From: Nocardioides marmotae
Lineage (GTDB): Bacteria; Actinomycetota; Actinomycetes; Propionibacteriales; Nocardioidaceae
Length of the DNA: 64,000 nt
Reading direction: 5' to 3'
Assembly: GCF_013177455.1 (NCBI RefSeq)
Contig: NZ_CP053660.1
Span: 2,542,001 to 2,606,000, forward strand
Under the pieces are notes generated by a model. That model was not told where the DNA came from, ran no database searches, and worked only from the letters and a program-made list of their open reading frames with translations. Positions 55,134 through 64,000 of the stretch are shown in pieces (the first letter of the stretch is position 1; each line of letters opens with the position of its first letter). The position numbers and the translations under genes are program-made.

Positions 55134-56032
55134 TCACCGGGCTGCAGGTGGCGATCCTCTCGGGAGGCCTCGTCGGCCTGGGCGCCGTACTGCTCGTCGC
55201 GCGCCTGCTGCCCGTCGAACCTGATCTCGCCGACGCGCTGGAGCGAGTGTCATCGACGCCATCTCGCAACGCGACGGCCACCGATTCCGCCCACTCCAGC
55301 AAGGAGCGGCTTGGTCTGTGGGGGCTACGCACCCTGCCCGCCGGCCTGTGGGTTCGTACGCCGACTCGCGAACTTGCCTTGCTCCGGATCCCGGTCGCGC
55401 GGTTCTACGGCGAGAAGTTGATGTTCGCCGGGCTCGGCCTGCTGATCCCGCCGGTGCTCGTCACGCTGTTCAACGCCTTCGGGCTGAGCATCCCGATCCA
55501 GCTCCCAGCCGTCGCCTCCCTCGGACTGGCCGCTGTCATGTTCTTCATCCCGAACTACAACGCGCTCGACGACGCGAAGAAGGCACGGCTCGAGTTCGCC
55601 CGTGCGCTCGCCGCATACATCGATCTCGTCGCGCTGGAGCGCAACAACGGCATCGGCCAGCGCCAGGCGATGGAGGCTGCCGCCGAAGTCGGCGACTCGT
55701 GGGTGTTCAACCGGCTCTCCGAGGAACTCACCCGATCGCGGTGGTCCGGGCTGCCGCCTTGGGACGCGCTGCACACCTTGGCTGAGGAACTCGGACTTCC
55801 CGAGCTCGACGACTTCGCCGCCATCATGCGCCTCTCGGGCGAAGAAGGAGCCGGCGTGTACGCGACCCTGCGCGCCCGATCGGCCGCGATGCGCACGGCG
55901 ATGCTCAACGACGAGCTCGCCCAGGCCAACGCCGTCGGCGAGCGCATGTCGATGCCCGGCTCGCTTCTCGGCATCGTCTTCATGGCGCTGCTCGTGGCGC
56001 CCTCGCTGCTTCGCATGTTCACGAACTCGTGA
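55130..56032 (+). CDS. tadC: Type II/IV secretion membrane protein TadC
   Basis: A 300-residue T2SS F-domain membrane protein, second half of the platform. An N-terminal helix (VAILSGGLVGLGAVLLVARL) and a central pair surround the cytoplasmic core with AYIDLVALERNNGIGQRQAM and MRTAMLNDELAQANAVGERM, with a last helix LLGIVFMALLVAPSLLRMF. The ATG at 55130 overlaps the TadB stop by four bases. About 31 bases follow before a small pilin-like gene, a gap that could allow separate pilin translation. Confidence 0.9.
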   Translation: MITGLQVAILSGGLVGLGAVLLVARLLPVEPDLADALERVSSTPSRNATATDSAHSSKERLGLWGLRTLPAGLWVRTPTRELALLRIPVARFYGEKLMFAGLGLLIPPVLVTLFNAFGLSIPIQLPAVASLGLAAVMFFIPNYNALDDAKKARLEFARALAAYIDLVALERNNGIGQRQAMEAAAEVGDSWVFNRLSEELTRSRWSGLPPWDALHTLAEELGLPELDDFAAIMRLSGEEGAGVYATLRARSAAMRTAMLNDELAQANAVGERMSMPGSLLGIVFMALLVAPSLLRMFTNS

Positions 56033-56063
56033 TCCGGAAGGACTCATCCACAGGAGGAAACCC

Positions 56064-56258
56064 ATGTTGAAGGTTCTGGTCCTGCTGCAGATCGCAGCAC
56101 TCAGCAAGTACGACGACCTGCGTGCATCCCGCCGCAGCGAACGCGGCTCGGTGACGATGGAGCACGTCCTCTGGGCGGTCGCCGTCATCGGCATCGTCGG
56201 AGTAGTGGTCCTCGCGGTCACGAACTATGTCACCTCGCAAGCGGGCAAGATCAAGTAG
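56064..56258 (+). CDS. Flp-type small pilin
   Basis: A 64-residue membrane protein. A basic leader ending in RGS is followed by VTMEHVLWAVAVIGIVGVVV and a short tail ending QAGKIK. The Gly-before-cleavage, glutamate at +5 and 20-residue helix are class IV prepilin features. AGGAGG precedes the ATG at 56064, the strongest ribosome site in the operon, which fits a major pilin. Its length is typical for Flp. No prepilin peptidase (TadV) is in the window. It overlaps the next gene by 32 bases. Confidence 0.75.
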   Translation: MLKVLVLLQIAALSKYDDLRASRRSERGSVTMEHVLWAVAVIGIVGVVVLAVTNYVTSQAGKIK

Positions 56259-56643
56259 CCGCCGCCAGCGACGCGGCGAGCGGGGCTCGGTCTCGATCGA
56301 GCTCGTTGTACTGCTGCCCGCACTCTTCGCAGTCATGTTCCTGGGCATGCAGGCCGCCCTTTACTACCAGGCGAAGACGGTCGCGATCGCCGCCGCGCAG
56401 CAGGGCGCCCGAGCCACCGGCGGCGAGCAGGGCGGGGAGTCCGACGGCGTCGGCGCGGCCAACGACTTCCTCAAGGAAGCCGGCGGAGAGGACGTGCTGG
56501 CCGTGACCTCCACAAGCGCGCGCCGGACAGCCACCACGGCCACCGTGACGGTCAGCGGCTTCAGCCTGAGCGTCATCCCCGGCTGGAAGGTCCGCATCAC
56601 GCAGAGTGCGAGCGTGCCGGTCGAGAACGTGACGGCGCCGTGA
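56227..56643 (+). CDS. TadE-like pseudopilin
   Basis: A 138-residue protein with a basic leader, then ERGSVSIELVVLLPALFAVM and FLGMQAALYYQAKTVAIAAA, the TadE pattern with a glutamate at +5 after the glycine. The extracytoplasmic part is short and includes TATVTVSGFSLSVIPG. TadE-like proteins are minor pilins or tip factors of Tad pili. It overlaps the previous pilin gene by 32 bases and the next gene by four (GTGA), so translation is tightly coupled. An ATG at 56227 is the only reasonable start. Confidence 0.8.
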   Translation: MSPRKRARSSSRRQRRGERGSVSIELVVLLPALFAVMFLGMQAALYYQAKTVAIAAAQQGARATGGEQGGESDGVGAANDFLKEAGGEDVLAVTSTSARRTATTATVTVSGFSLSVIPGWKVRITQSASVPVENVTAP

Positions 56644-57062
56644 TCCGCCGCGACGAACGGGGCTCGGCGGCGATCGAGGCGACGATCGGCGTGCCGGCCT
56701 TCGCCCTGTTCGTCGGCCTGATCATCTTCGGGGGCCGTACGGCGACGACTCATGAGGCGCTCCAGTCCGCGGCTGCCGATGCCGCCCGGTCGGCCTCACT
56801 CGCGCGCGACGCGGACGTCGCCCGCGCCGATGCACGCGAGGCAGCGACATCCAGCATCACGAACCAGAAGATCGGCTGCTCGGCCGTCGATGTCGCCGTC
56901 GACACGAGCGACTTCAACAAGCAGCCGGGCGTCCCGGGTTCCGTGAATGTGACTGTGTCCTGCCGTCTCGACCTGTCAGATCTTGCAGTTCCCGGAGTCC
57001 CTGGATCCCGCGTCATGCGGGCGACCATGTCCAGCCCGCTTGATACCTGGCGCGAACGATGA
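56640..57062 (+). CDS. TadE/TadF-like pseudopilin
   Basis: A 140-residue protein. [20 protein letters not shown] begins it, followed by FALFVGLIIFGGRTATTHEALQ, the same RGS-x-x-(I/V)-E leader and helix as the neighbour. One cysteine pair (IGCSAVD and VSCRLDLSDL) may bridge the mature domain. A GTG start overlaps the previous stop by four bases. Together with the next gene it makes three TadE/G-like proteins in a row, suggesting separate minor-subunit roles. Confidence 0.78.
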   Translation: MIRRDERGSAAIEATIGVPAFALFVGLIIFGGRTATTHEALQSAAADAARSASLARDADVARADAREAATSSITNQKIGCSAVDVAVDTSDFNKQPGVPGSVNVTVSCRLDLSDLAVPGVPGSRVMRATMSSPLDTWRER

Positions 57063-57478
57063 ACCGCCGAGACGAGCGTGGTTCCGCCACTGTTTGGCTG
57101 GCCCTGTCCAGCTTCGTGATGATCTTTCTCGTCGGCCTCGCGGTCGACCTCGGAGGACAGGTCCACGCTCACGAGCGAGCCCACGACCTCGCCGCACAAG
57201 CCGCGAGGGCCGGCGGCGAGGAGGTCGAGGGCGGCTCCGCCATCCAGGGCCACGATCTCGTGATCAACCCCGCCGCCGCACGCACTGCCGCACAGCGCTA
57301 CCTCGAAGCAGCAGGAGTCAACGGCACCGTAGCGATCACCGCCGGCACCACGATCACGGTGACCGTGAACGACTCCTACGACCCGCAGTTCCTCGGTCTC
57401 ATCGGCATCAACCGCCTCGACGTCACCGGCACCGCGACCGCGCGAATCGTCCGCACCCTCGGAGGTAGCGAGCAATGA
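57059..57478 (+). CDS. TadG-related pilus protein
   Basis: A 139-residue protein. It begins [20 protein letters not shown], so the RGS leader is kept but the +5 glutamate is replaced by tryptophan, as in many TadG-type proteins. A helix [20 protein letters not shown] and a beta-rich domain ([16 protein letters not shown]) follow. Four-base overlaps tie it to both neighbours. TadG proteins usually carry a VWA domain; this one is too short, so it is a shortened version. Confidence 0.75.
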   Translation: MNRRDERGSATVWLALSSFVMIFLVGLAVDLGGQVHAHERAHDLAAQAARAGGEEVEGGSAIQGHDLVINPAAARTAAQRYLEAAGVNGTVAITAGTTITVTVNDSYDPQFLGLIGINRLDVTGTATARIVRTLGGSEQ

Positions 57479-60400
57479 ACGGAGCCAGCTCCAGAGTGCG
57501 CGGCCTCCTGGCCGCCATCGCGCTCGTCGGATTCATGGCCGGCGTACCCGTGTTGCTGATTGCTATCGATGCGCTCCCCGACCTGAGCGCGTTCACGTGG
57601 TCTCGGCTGACGTCTCAGGACGACGGCACAGTGGCCCTGCAGGTCATCACCGCGGTCTGCTGGATCGCGTGGACGGTCTTCACCTGCCAACTCATTGCCT
57701 CCATCGTGTCGCAAGTTCGCGGCATCCGCTCACCGCGCCTTCCGGGTCTCGCTGTGCCGCAGCTCGCCGCCGACCGCCTGGTCGCCGCCGCGGCGCTGCT
57801 GTTCGTCGCAGTGCCGGCCATCAGCGCGGTGCTGCCCCAGCCCCGCGCACACGCGGTCGTCGCGGCGCCGTTGCCCGAAGTCCCGGAGGCGGTTGGAGAG
57901 GCCGAGACGCCGGTACCAAACCGTGCGGTGGACCGCCCCCAGGCTGTGCAGCCAGCGACCGAGCGCTACACGGTCAGGCGCGGCGACAGCCTCTGGAAGA
58001 TCGCCGAAGACCGACTCGGCGACGGCACGCGTTACGTCGAACTCGTCGCCCTCAACGAGACCGTCCTCGACGGGCGCCCCGACTTCCTCCTGCCCGGCAC
58101 CGTGCTCAAGGTCCCCATCGCTGACGACTCAGCCGACGGGTCGTACGTCGTCCAGCCCGGTGACACCCTCTCCGAGATCTCCGAGGACCAACTGGGCGAC
58201 GCCGACGCGTACCCGTCGATCTTCCGCGCATCGCGCGACACCGTTCAGCCCAACGGGGCCCACCTCTCCGACCCGGATCTCATCCTCCCTGGCTGGAAGC
58301 TCACCCTCCCCGGACGGTCCGATCCGGCTGAGCCGCAGAAGCCGAAGCACGCCCAGGAGCCACCCGCCCAAGAGGCGACTCCTCCGACGGAAGCCACACC
58401 TCCGGCTCCGGAGATAGCAGATCCGGCGCCTGAGCAGACCGAGTCCGAATCTGCCGAGGAGGAGGTCGCTCCGAGTTGGCTGCTCCCGGGATTGGCCGGT
58501 GCGGGAGCACTCCTGGCCGGCTCGCTCTGGTTGGTCCTCCGGCAGCACCGGCGGACCCAGCTGCGCTACCGCCGGCCGGGCAGGATCATCGCGGCACCAC
58601 CCGAGGAGTTGCGCGCGGTCGAGAAGTCGGTGCAGGTGACCGGCTCTGCCACCGCCCACCCGATCGAAGAACTCGATGCGGCCCTTCGCGGCCTCGTCCC
58701 TGCACCGCGTCTGGTCTCCGTCCGACTCTTACCGAGCCGAATCGTGCTGACGCTCGCGGAGCCGGCTGAGCTCCCCATGCCATGGACTGGGGAAGGCGTT
58801 ACATGGCAGCTCTCGGTCGACGAGGTCACCACTCGGCCCCCAGATGCGCTGTCGCCGTACCCAATGCTGGTCAGCGTCGGTCAGGCCGACGACGGAGCCC
58901 TCGTCCTCCTCAACATCGAGGAGCTCCGTGCGGTGGCGCTCACCGGTGACGACGACCGCACCGCCGCACTGGCTCGCCATCTCATGGCTGAACTGGTCGT
59001 CAACCCCTGGGCGTCGCCGGTGCACATCGAAGCACTTGGTATCGGCGGCGAGCTCGCCGCGATCAACCGCGACTTCGTCCACGTCCACGACCCCGGAGAC
59101 GCCGCGTTCCTCGACGCCCTAGCCGACGATCTCGGGGCTGCCAGCCCGACCGGAGAGCCCGACGAGTTTCACGCAGCGATCGTTGCCACCGGCGACAGTG
59201 GGCCTGGCCTGGCTCGGTTGGCGGGAGCCATCGTCGGATTCCCGGGAAGCGCCGGCGTGGCTCTGGTGACCATCGGAAACGAAGCCGCCCCGCCGTACGT
59301 CGACGTCAACGTCTCACCTGAGGGGCGTCTCCGGATCCCGTCCCTCGACCTCGATCTCGCTGCATCGGGGCTCACCTCTGCCGAGGCGGAGGCATGCGCC
59401 GCGCTGATCGACCTCACCACGGAGGCCGAGGTCGTGCCGGTCCCCCGCCCGACTGACAGCGGGGCCGTGTCGGACTGCGCTGGTGCCCTCGTGGAAGAGC
59501 TGACCGAACCACGTCCAGAGGCACAACCAGCGGGCAGCTCGTCGCTTCTTCCGCTCGAGGCCCACGTGTACGCCGACCGGGCGGCCACGACCGTCGACGA
59601 CGTCGAAACTCTGGCTCCGATCGCAGCCGCAGAGGCCGCGCCGGCCCTGGAAGCCGCCGACCCGGGCCTCGACGAGGACCTTGCCCGCTGGGACTCCCCG
59701 GTTCCCGTCGCACCGAAGGTCACGCTGCTCGGACCGATCACAGTGAGGAGCCTCGGCGATGCGACTGCGACGGCCCACCGGCGGCCCTACTACGTCGAGT
59801 TCCTCGCGTACCTGGCACTCCACCCAAAGGGAATCACCGCCGAGAAGCTTGCCGAGGACCTCGGCATCCGTCCTCAGAAGGCGCGGTCCGACCTGAGCAT
59901 CATCCGGAAGTGGCTCGGGCAGAGCCGGGCGGGCAAGCCGTTCCTTCCGCGAGCGCAGCAGACCCATCAGGACGGCGTCCCGGCGACCTACGCCCTCGAC
60001 GGGGTTCTCTGCGATCTCGACCTGTTCAGACGTCTGCGTGCCCGCGGCCAGAGCCGCGGCGCCGAGGGGATGGACGACCTCATCGCCGCACTGCACCTCG
60101 TCAGCGGCGAGCCGTTCACCGACCTGCGCAAGGACGGCTGGGGCTGGCTCCTCGAAGGCGCCCGGCTCGACCACATCATGACGGCCGCGATCGTCGACGT
60201 CGGACACATCGTCACCACGCACGCGCTGACCGTCGGCGACCTCGGCCTGGCCGACTTCGCGTCGAACGTCGCCCTCGCCGCGTCGCCGTACGACGAGATC
60301 GCCACCCTGGACCGCGTCGCGGTCGACCGAGCCATGGGAGACGTAGAAGGAGCCGAAGCGCGGCTGCGGAACGGAGTCTCCAACCGGATCGACGACGACT

Positions 60401-60486
60401 ACGGACCGATTCAGTTGCCTCCTCGAACCGCAGAAGTCGTCGAAGGCAAGCGCCAGTCGCAGGCAGCACGACGCCAAACGGGCTGA
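57475..60486 (+). CDS. LysM and BTAD domain membrane protein
   Basis: A 1,003-residue protein. Three N-terminal helices (about residues 10-32, 53-78, 102-121) precede two LysM peptidoglycan-binding domains at about 163-212 ([20 protein letters not shown]) and 223-276 ([19 protein letters not shown]). A Pro/Glu linker and one more helix (near 335-355) lead to a cytoplasmic region of about 650 residues. Its end, residues 745-1003, matches the winged-helix and BTAD regions of SARP-type regulators ([32 protein letters not shown]). The ATG overlaps the TadG-related stop by four bases. It could sense cell-wall state and act on DNA or on partners; that is inference. Confidence 0.8.
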   Translation: MNGASSRVRGLLAAIALVGFMAGVPVLLIAIDALPDLSAFTWSRLTSQDDGTVALQVITAVCWIAWTVFTCQLIASIVSQVRGIRSPRLPGLAVPQLAADRLVAAAALLFVAVPAISAVLPQPRAHAVVAAPLPEVPEAVGEAETPVPNRAVDRPQAVQPATERYTVRRGDSLWKIAEDRLGDGTRYVELVALNETVLDGRPDFLLPGTVLKVPIADDSADGSYVVQPGDTLSEISEDQLGDADAYPSIFRASRDTVQPNGAHLSDPDLILPGWKLTLPGRSDPAEPQKPKHAQEPPAQEATPPTEATPPAPEIADPAPEQTESESAEEEVAPSWLLPGLAGAGALLAGSLWLVLRQHRRTQLRYRRPGRIIAAPPEELRAVEKSVQVTGSATAHPIEELDAALRGLVPAPRLVSVRLLPSRIVLTLAEPAELPMPWTGEGVTWQLSVDEVTTRPPDALSPYPMLVSVGQADDGALVLLNIEELRAVALTGDDDRTAALARHLMAELVVNPWASPVHIEALGIGGELAAINRDFVHVHDPGDAAFLDALADDLGAASPTGEPDEFHAAIVATGDSGPGLARLAGAIVGFPGSAGVALVTIGNEAAPPYVDVNVSPEGRLRIPSLDLDLAASGLTSAEAEACAALIDLTTEAEVVPVPRPTDSGAVSDCAGALVEELTEPRPEAQPAGSSSLLPLEAHVYADRAATTVDDVETLAPIAAAEAAPALEAADPGLDEDLARWDSPVPVAPKVTLLGPITVRSLGDATATAHRRPYYVEFLAYLALHPKGITAEKLAEDLGIRPQKARSDLSIIRKWLGQSRAGKPFLPRAQQTHQDGVPATYALDGVLCDLDLFRRLRARGQSRGAEGMDDLIAALHLVSGEPFTDLRKDGWGWLLEGARLDHIMTAAIVDVGHIVTTHALTVGDLGLADFASNVALAASPYDEIATLDRVAVDRAMGDVEGAEARLRNGVSNRIDDDYGPIQLPPRTAEVVEGKRQSQAARRQTG

Positions 60487-60502
60487 TACCAAGGGAAGGC
60501 GC

Positions 60503-61165
60503 GTGCTCGTGCGCGAGACTTCGGACGTGAGGATCGCGACCTGGAACCTCGAAGGCAAGTGGACGCCGCGGCACCAGCGGCTGACCATGTCCCTGCGGGC
60601 GGACCTGCTCCTACTGACCGAGGTGCTCGCCACGGTCGAGATCCCTGGGCTCAACATCCATCTCACCGAAGGTGAGATGCAACCGGGGCGTCGTTGGGCC
60701 GCGGTCGCGGCTGAAGCACCTATGCGACCCCTGCCTGATCCGCACGGAGCCACCGCGCTCGCCGAGATCGACGGCCTTCGGGTCGCCTCGTCGATCCTGC
60801 CGTGGCGAAACGGTGGCGGCGCTCCGCCTTGGGCCGGCCGAGACCAGGGCTCGAGGACAGCTGCCGCTGTCACGAGCATCCGGACGGCTGCGCCCGTCGT
60901 TTGGGGCGGCGACTGGAATCACGAGCTGACTGGTCGGCTGTACGCGGGCTCGAAGGACGGCCGGACCTCGATCCACGGCGCTCTCGACTATCTCGGGCTC
61001 AGCGCACCTACCGATGCGGCGCCCCACCGACTCCCAGGCGCCCGAACCATCGACCACGTCGCCGTACCCGCGTTCTGGAATGTCACGGCGGTCGAGCACG
61101 TCAGCGCGATCGTCGACGGCCTCGAGCTCTCAGACCACGACGTCTACGTCGTTGAAATCGAGTGA
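60503..61165 (+). CDS. Endonuclease/exonuclease/phosphatase-fold protein
   Basis: A 220-residue member of the EEP superfamily. Metal and active-site motifs are present: IATWNLEGKW near the start, LLLLTEV with the metal-binding glutamate, VVWGGDWNHELTGRL, and the closing TIDHVAVP and LSDHDVYVV. The family includes DNases, phosphodiesterases and inositol phosphatases; the substrate is unknown. A GTG start follows GGGAAGG. It lies 16 bases after the LysM-BTAD gene and probably ends the pilus transcript. Confidence 0.82.
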   Translation: MLVRETSDVRIATWNLEGKWTPRHQRLTMSLRADLLLLTEVLATVEIPGLNIHLTEGEMQPGRRWAAVAAEAPMRPLPDPHGATALAEIDGLRVASSILPWRNGGGAPPWAGRDQGSRTAAAVTSIRTAAPVVWGGDWNHELTGRLYAGSKDGRTSIHGALDYLGLSAPTDAAPHRLPGARTIDHVAVPAFWNVTAVEHVSAIVDGLELSDHDVYVVEIE

Positions 61166-61346
61166 CTGGCTCAGGGGCGCCGCGACGACCGCGGCAGCGT
61201 GTCCGCGACACACGTCGCCGAAGCAAGGGCGACACTTCGACCCGAGCAAAGTTGGAGCCACCGGCCCGCATCTGCCGAACCGCCTTCACCTCGCTCGTCC
61301 GGCCAGCGTTGGACTGCTGGCCCCCCAATGCGGCTCGGCGGGTTGA

Positions 61347-64000
61347 TCAGAACGGGCTCCATGCCTGTCGTCCACCGGGCACACGATGTTCGAAGTCACG
61401 GCGACCGTCGCTCCATGCCTCTATCCGGACGCCTGGGTGTTGTGCCCAGGGCGCTCGGAGCAGCGCTGCATCGTCCCACGTGTCCGCCGGTACGAGCCGC
61501 CACCAGTACTTGGCGGTTCCGCCGCGGAAGCGGAATCGGTCTTGCACGAGGAGTTCTTTGCTCTTGTCGAAGTCCTCCACGGACGAGTTGTACACGCGGA
61601 TCTCGACGTGTCCGCCGCCGCCCGGCAACCGCACCTCCGGCAACGACTCCCAAGCGCCCTGAACGACCGCGCTTGATCCTCGTGCCTCGGTCCAGAACTC
61701 GGAAGGGTCGCGATTGGTGGTTACGACGTCGAGGTGCATATGGGGTCGGCTTACTCCCACGTAGAACAGCCTGCGTTCGGCCTCAGTCAGGGTCGGGATG
61801 GTGTCGCCGAAGACATGGAACAGGGTCCACGTCGGATGGATCAGCGGATAGTTCCGCTGCGTGACATCGACGAGGATGACCGTGTCTGCCTCTTGGCCCT
61901 TGAAGCCGTGAGTCGAACTGAAGCGAAGTTCCTCTGGCTCCTCGACGTCCAGGATCTGCCGGAGGTAGGCGCCGTAGGCGGCGAACTCCGAGAAAGTGCG
62001 TGGATCTTCGTCGAGGTTGACGGTCCACGTCCCGCGTCGCTTACGGGAGAGCACGGCGACAGTACGACCTTTAACGCGATGTTCCTGGATTAGGCGGAGG
62101 AGCGCCGGAGTCTGTCGGTCGTATTCACCGAAGGCGGCAGCCTCGATCGGCGATGGATCGAAGGTGTCTGCTGTGAACTCACGAATGTGGCCGCGCTCCA
62201 TGCGCGCTGCCTGAGCCGGAGCCCCGCGGCCCCCCATGACGGTGTTGCCAAGCGTGACGAGTGTGGTGGCCGAGCGTCGGTTGGTCGCGAGGGCGAGTCG
62301 GGTCGCATCCCGGAAGTCGGCTTCGAACGAACTGAAGTAGGCCGTGCTGGAGCCGGCGAACTCGTTGATGGCTTGCCAGTCGTCGCCCACGGCCATGACA
62401 CGACACTTGGGGGATGTCCGCAAGATGGCATCGAGGAGCTCGAAGAACATCAAGGAGAAGTCTTGGAACTCGTCGACGACGATGTGTTCCAGCGTGCTCA
62501 GATCGCCCTCGACTCTGCCGCCGCGGCCAAACGACGTGGTGCCTGTTCTCACCTTGTCGACGGCGCGCCACATGAGTCCAGTGAAGTCTTCCTTCGCGTC
62601 GGCGGTGAGGCTGGCAGCGTAGGCGTCGAGAAGTTCGGCGCCGAGGTCGATGAATCGGTCGAGGTCGGGGTCGTCCATGCCCATGGTGGCCCAGGCCTGA
62701 CGAAGATCCTCACCTGCCCAGCGGCGCTGTCGTGCGCGGCCGATGATCGTGGTCGTGGCGTCAGTGAACCTGTCCAGGGCGCGCTTCTTGATTCGGTGCC
62801 ACAGCTCCTCATCGGTGAGTGGGTGCAGTGGCGCGCCGACGCTGCGGAGGTCTGCCAGCATCCTCTCCTCGAAGCCGGGCTTCGCGATGTCGCTCGGGAA
62901 GTACTCCAGGAACACCTCGTCCCTCTCAGCCCAGAACTCGCGCTTGGCCTGGCTCTGACGGTCGTAGTCGGGGTCTCCTTGAAGGCCGAAGTACTCGATG
63001 ACGATTCGGCGCTTCTTGTTCTGGTCGTAGATGGAGAAGTCGGGCTTGTAGTTCTGACCGTTCCAACGCACATCGTGTTCGTAGCCGTAGTAGGACTCGG
63101 CTCCACGCCCGTCACCGGCGATGCCGTTGCTGAACAGGATGTTCGCGATGACCTTCTCGCCGTAAGACTTGACGAAGTCTCCCTTGATGCTCTCGTCCTG
63201 GAGGTGGCGCCGATACGCGAGTTGGTCCGTGGCCGAGAGGTTGTCGCCGCGTTCGAGGATCCGGCTCCAGTCACGCCGGAAGTAGGCGAGCATGACTTCA
63301 CGGACCAACTCTTCTTTGCCTGGCGTACGCATAAGTTCGTCCCGGACGTCCTGAACGTGCCTGTTGAGAGCTCGCATCGAGTCGGACCGATCAAACAGCA
63401 GGTTTTGGGACGGGTGGACGACTCGGTGGGCCAGCGCATGGAACGTCATGACATGAGGGACGCGTCCCTGCGGCAGCATCTTCTCCAGCCGGTCGCGCAT
63501 CTCGTCGGCGGCCGCCACGTTGAACGCAAGCATGAGAATGCGGCTCGGATCCACGCCGCAGGCTTGGATGAGGAAAACAGAGCGGGCCACCATCGTCGCT
63601 GTCTTGCCGCTGCCGGCGCGCGCACCGACCAGGGCGTGCCGTCCATGGGTCGCGATGGCGAGTGCCTGCGAGGTGTCGGGCACGAATGCTTTGCCATTGG
63701 GCATCGTCACGTTCGTGCGGCACCAGCCCGTGACATGGTTGACGAGCGCGTCCTGGAACTCCTGGACGCTGATGAGGTGGTCTGGATCGTTGTGGCGCAG
63801 CCATTCCGCCGCGCCGAGGAAGTGCTTTTCGATCTCGACTCGCAAGCGATCCATCAGCTGCTTCTTTTCCGCAGCGCGATCCCTCGCGCTGCGGTCCCGT
63901 TCCTCGCGCTCCAGTCGCCGGAGACGCTCCCGTTCGACCTCTTCGGCTGCGCGCTTGCTGGCCTGTTGTTCCGCATGTGCGCGTTCACGTTCTGCGCGGT
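61347..64000 (-). CDS. UvrD/Rep-type helicase with inserted nuclease-like segment, N-terminus beyond window
   Basis: A superfamily-1 DNA helicase, at least 884 residues in the window. Counting from the Met at 63854, Walker A is ALVGARAGSGKTATMVA near 74-90, and QALAIATHGRHAL is the Q motif. An insertion at about 230-320 holds EKVIANILFSNGI, YKPDFSIYD and RRIVIEYFG, a PD-(D/E)XK-like pattern (D272 and E287, with Lys304). The core resumes with IVVDEFQDFSLMF and FSSTHGFKGQEADTVILVDV, and RLFYVGVSRPHMHLDVV. Upstream of that Met the frame stays open to the edge and codes for a charged coiled coil, so the true start lies outside. It could be part of the transfer or the defence function. Confidence 0.85.
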   Translation of the reverse strand, partial: RAERERAHAEQQASKRAAEEVERERLRRLEREERDRSARDRAAEKKQLMDRLRVEIEKHFLGAAEWLRHNDPDHLISVQEFQDALVNHVTGWCRTNVTMPNGKAFVPDTSQALAIATHGRHALVGARAGSGKTATMVARSVFLIQACGVDPSRILMLAFNVAAADEMRDRLEKMLPQGRVPHVMTFHALAHRVVHPSQNLLFDRSDSMRALNRHVQDVRDELMRTPGKEELVREVMLAYFRRDWSRILERGDNLSATDQLAYRRHLQDESIKGDFVKSYGEKVIANILFSNGIAGDGRGAESYYGYEHDVRWNGQNYKPDFSIYDQNKKRRIVIEYFGLQGDPDYDRQSQAKREFWAERDEVFLEYFPSDIAKPGFEERMLADLRSVGAPLHPLTDEELWHRIKKRALDRFTDATTTIIGRARQRRWAGEDLRQAWATMGMDDPDLDRFIDLGAELLDAYAASLTADAKEDFTGLMWRAVDKVRTGTTSFGRGGRVEGDLSTLEHIVVDEFQDFSLMFFELLDAILRTSPKCRVMAVGDDWQAINEFAGSSTAYFSSFEADFRDATRLALATNRRSATTLVTLGNTVMGGRGAPAQAARMERGHIREFTADTFDPSPIEAAAFGEYDRQTPALLRLIQEHRVKGRTVAVLSRKRRGTWTVNLDEDPRTFSEFAAYGAYLRQILDVEEPEELRFSSTHGFKGQEADTVILVDVTQRNYPLIHPTWTLFHVFGDTIPTLTEAERRLFYVGVSRPHMHLDVVTTNRDPSEFWTEARGSSAVVQGAWESLPEVRLPGGGGHVEIRVYNSSVEDFDKSKELLVQDRFRFRGGTAKYWWRLVPADTWDDAALLRAPWAQHPGVRIEAWSDGRRDFEHRVPGGRQAWSPF

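Larger units (their letters stand above)
34064..64000. mobile_element. Integrated mobile element (left end to window edge)
   Basis: This 30-kb stretch begins with a tRNA-end fragment and integrase. It then carries a defence-like block, a MobF relaxase and a Tad-type pilus operon, all absent from the conserved gene order to the left. Codons in the 36-45 kb part use more A and T at third positions than the housekeeping genes. No second att copy is visible, so the right end is outside the window. Whether it is conjugative or only mobilizable cannot be decided: no coupling ATPase (VirD4/TraG) or FtsK-like pump is seen here. Confidence 0.65.

Noticed and set aside
57475..60486. A classic SARP activator of a biosynthetic cluster
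   Set aside because: The BTAD part is real, but the chain also has helices and LysM domains, and no biosynthetic genes are near.

Overview
The window looks like chromosome of a high-GC actinobacterium. The order rel-apt-secF-secD-yajC-ruvBAC-yebC-pdxT, and HIT-pgsA near pdxS, is the arrangement known from Mycobacterium and Nocardioidaceae. GTG and TTG starts, heavy G/C at third codon positions and a TCGAAC-N4-GTTCG SOS box agree. A Nocardioides-like organism is my best guess; no rRNA or marker search could be run.

Positions 1-33.9 kb are mostly housekeeping. On the minus strand lie an oligopeptide ABC transporter (permease and truncated binding protein), aspS, hisS and a glyoxalase-II-like hydrolase. 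A DUF349 gene follows on the plus strand. Then come the stringent-response, purine-salvage, Sec-translocon, Holliday-junction and pyridoxal-phosphate genes. Between pdxT and pdxS, normally near neighbours, sit a four-gene SipW/TasA-like cell-surface fibre cluster, an intact IS256-type insertion sequence with an 8-bp target duplication, and a membrane metallophosphoesterase. Further right are pdxS, a phosphatidylinositol-phosphate operon (tetR, HIT, inositol monophosphatase, pgsA), a 45-residue basic protein, a ferredoxin/ferredoxin-NADP-reductase fusion beside an AurF-type diiron oxygenase, thrS and a lipoprotein.

From 34,064 to the right edge the sequence looks like an integrated element. 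It opens with a 24-bp tRNA 3'-end fragment and a tyrosine integrase. Next comes a roughly 10-kb defence-like block. It holds a PD-(D/E)XK nuclease, a small cysteine-rich protein coupled to a two-part DNA methyltransferase of DUF1156 type, and a facing operon. That operon encodes a membrane protein, a 105-residue protein with a clamp-binding-like motif, an unknown 384-residue protein, a ParB/DndB-like protein, an SNF2-type ATPase and a DUF3883 nuclease-like protein. After it come a MobF relaxase-helicase and a tightly overlapping Tad/Flp pilus operon. The operon runs from two secreted proteins through SAF/CpaB-like, TadZ-like, TadA, TadB, TadC, a Flp-like pilin and three TadE/G-like proteins. 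It ends with a membrane protein carrying LysM domains and a BTAD regulatory domain, plus an endonuclease/exonuclease/phosphatase-fold enzyme. The window closes inside a UvrD-type helicase with an inserted nuclease-like segment. Integrase, relaxase and pilus suggest an integrative mobilizable or conjugative element with a defence cargo; its right end is not in view.

The likeliest undescribed system is the 35.9-45.4 kb block. A second candidate is the LysM-BTAD protein, which could link the cell wall to a cytoplasmic DNA-binding-type domain at the end of a pilus operon.
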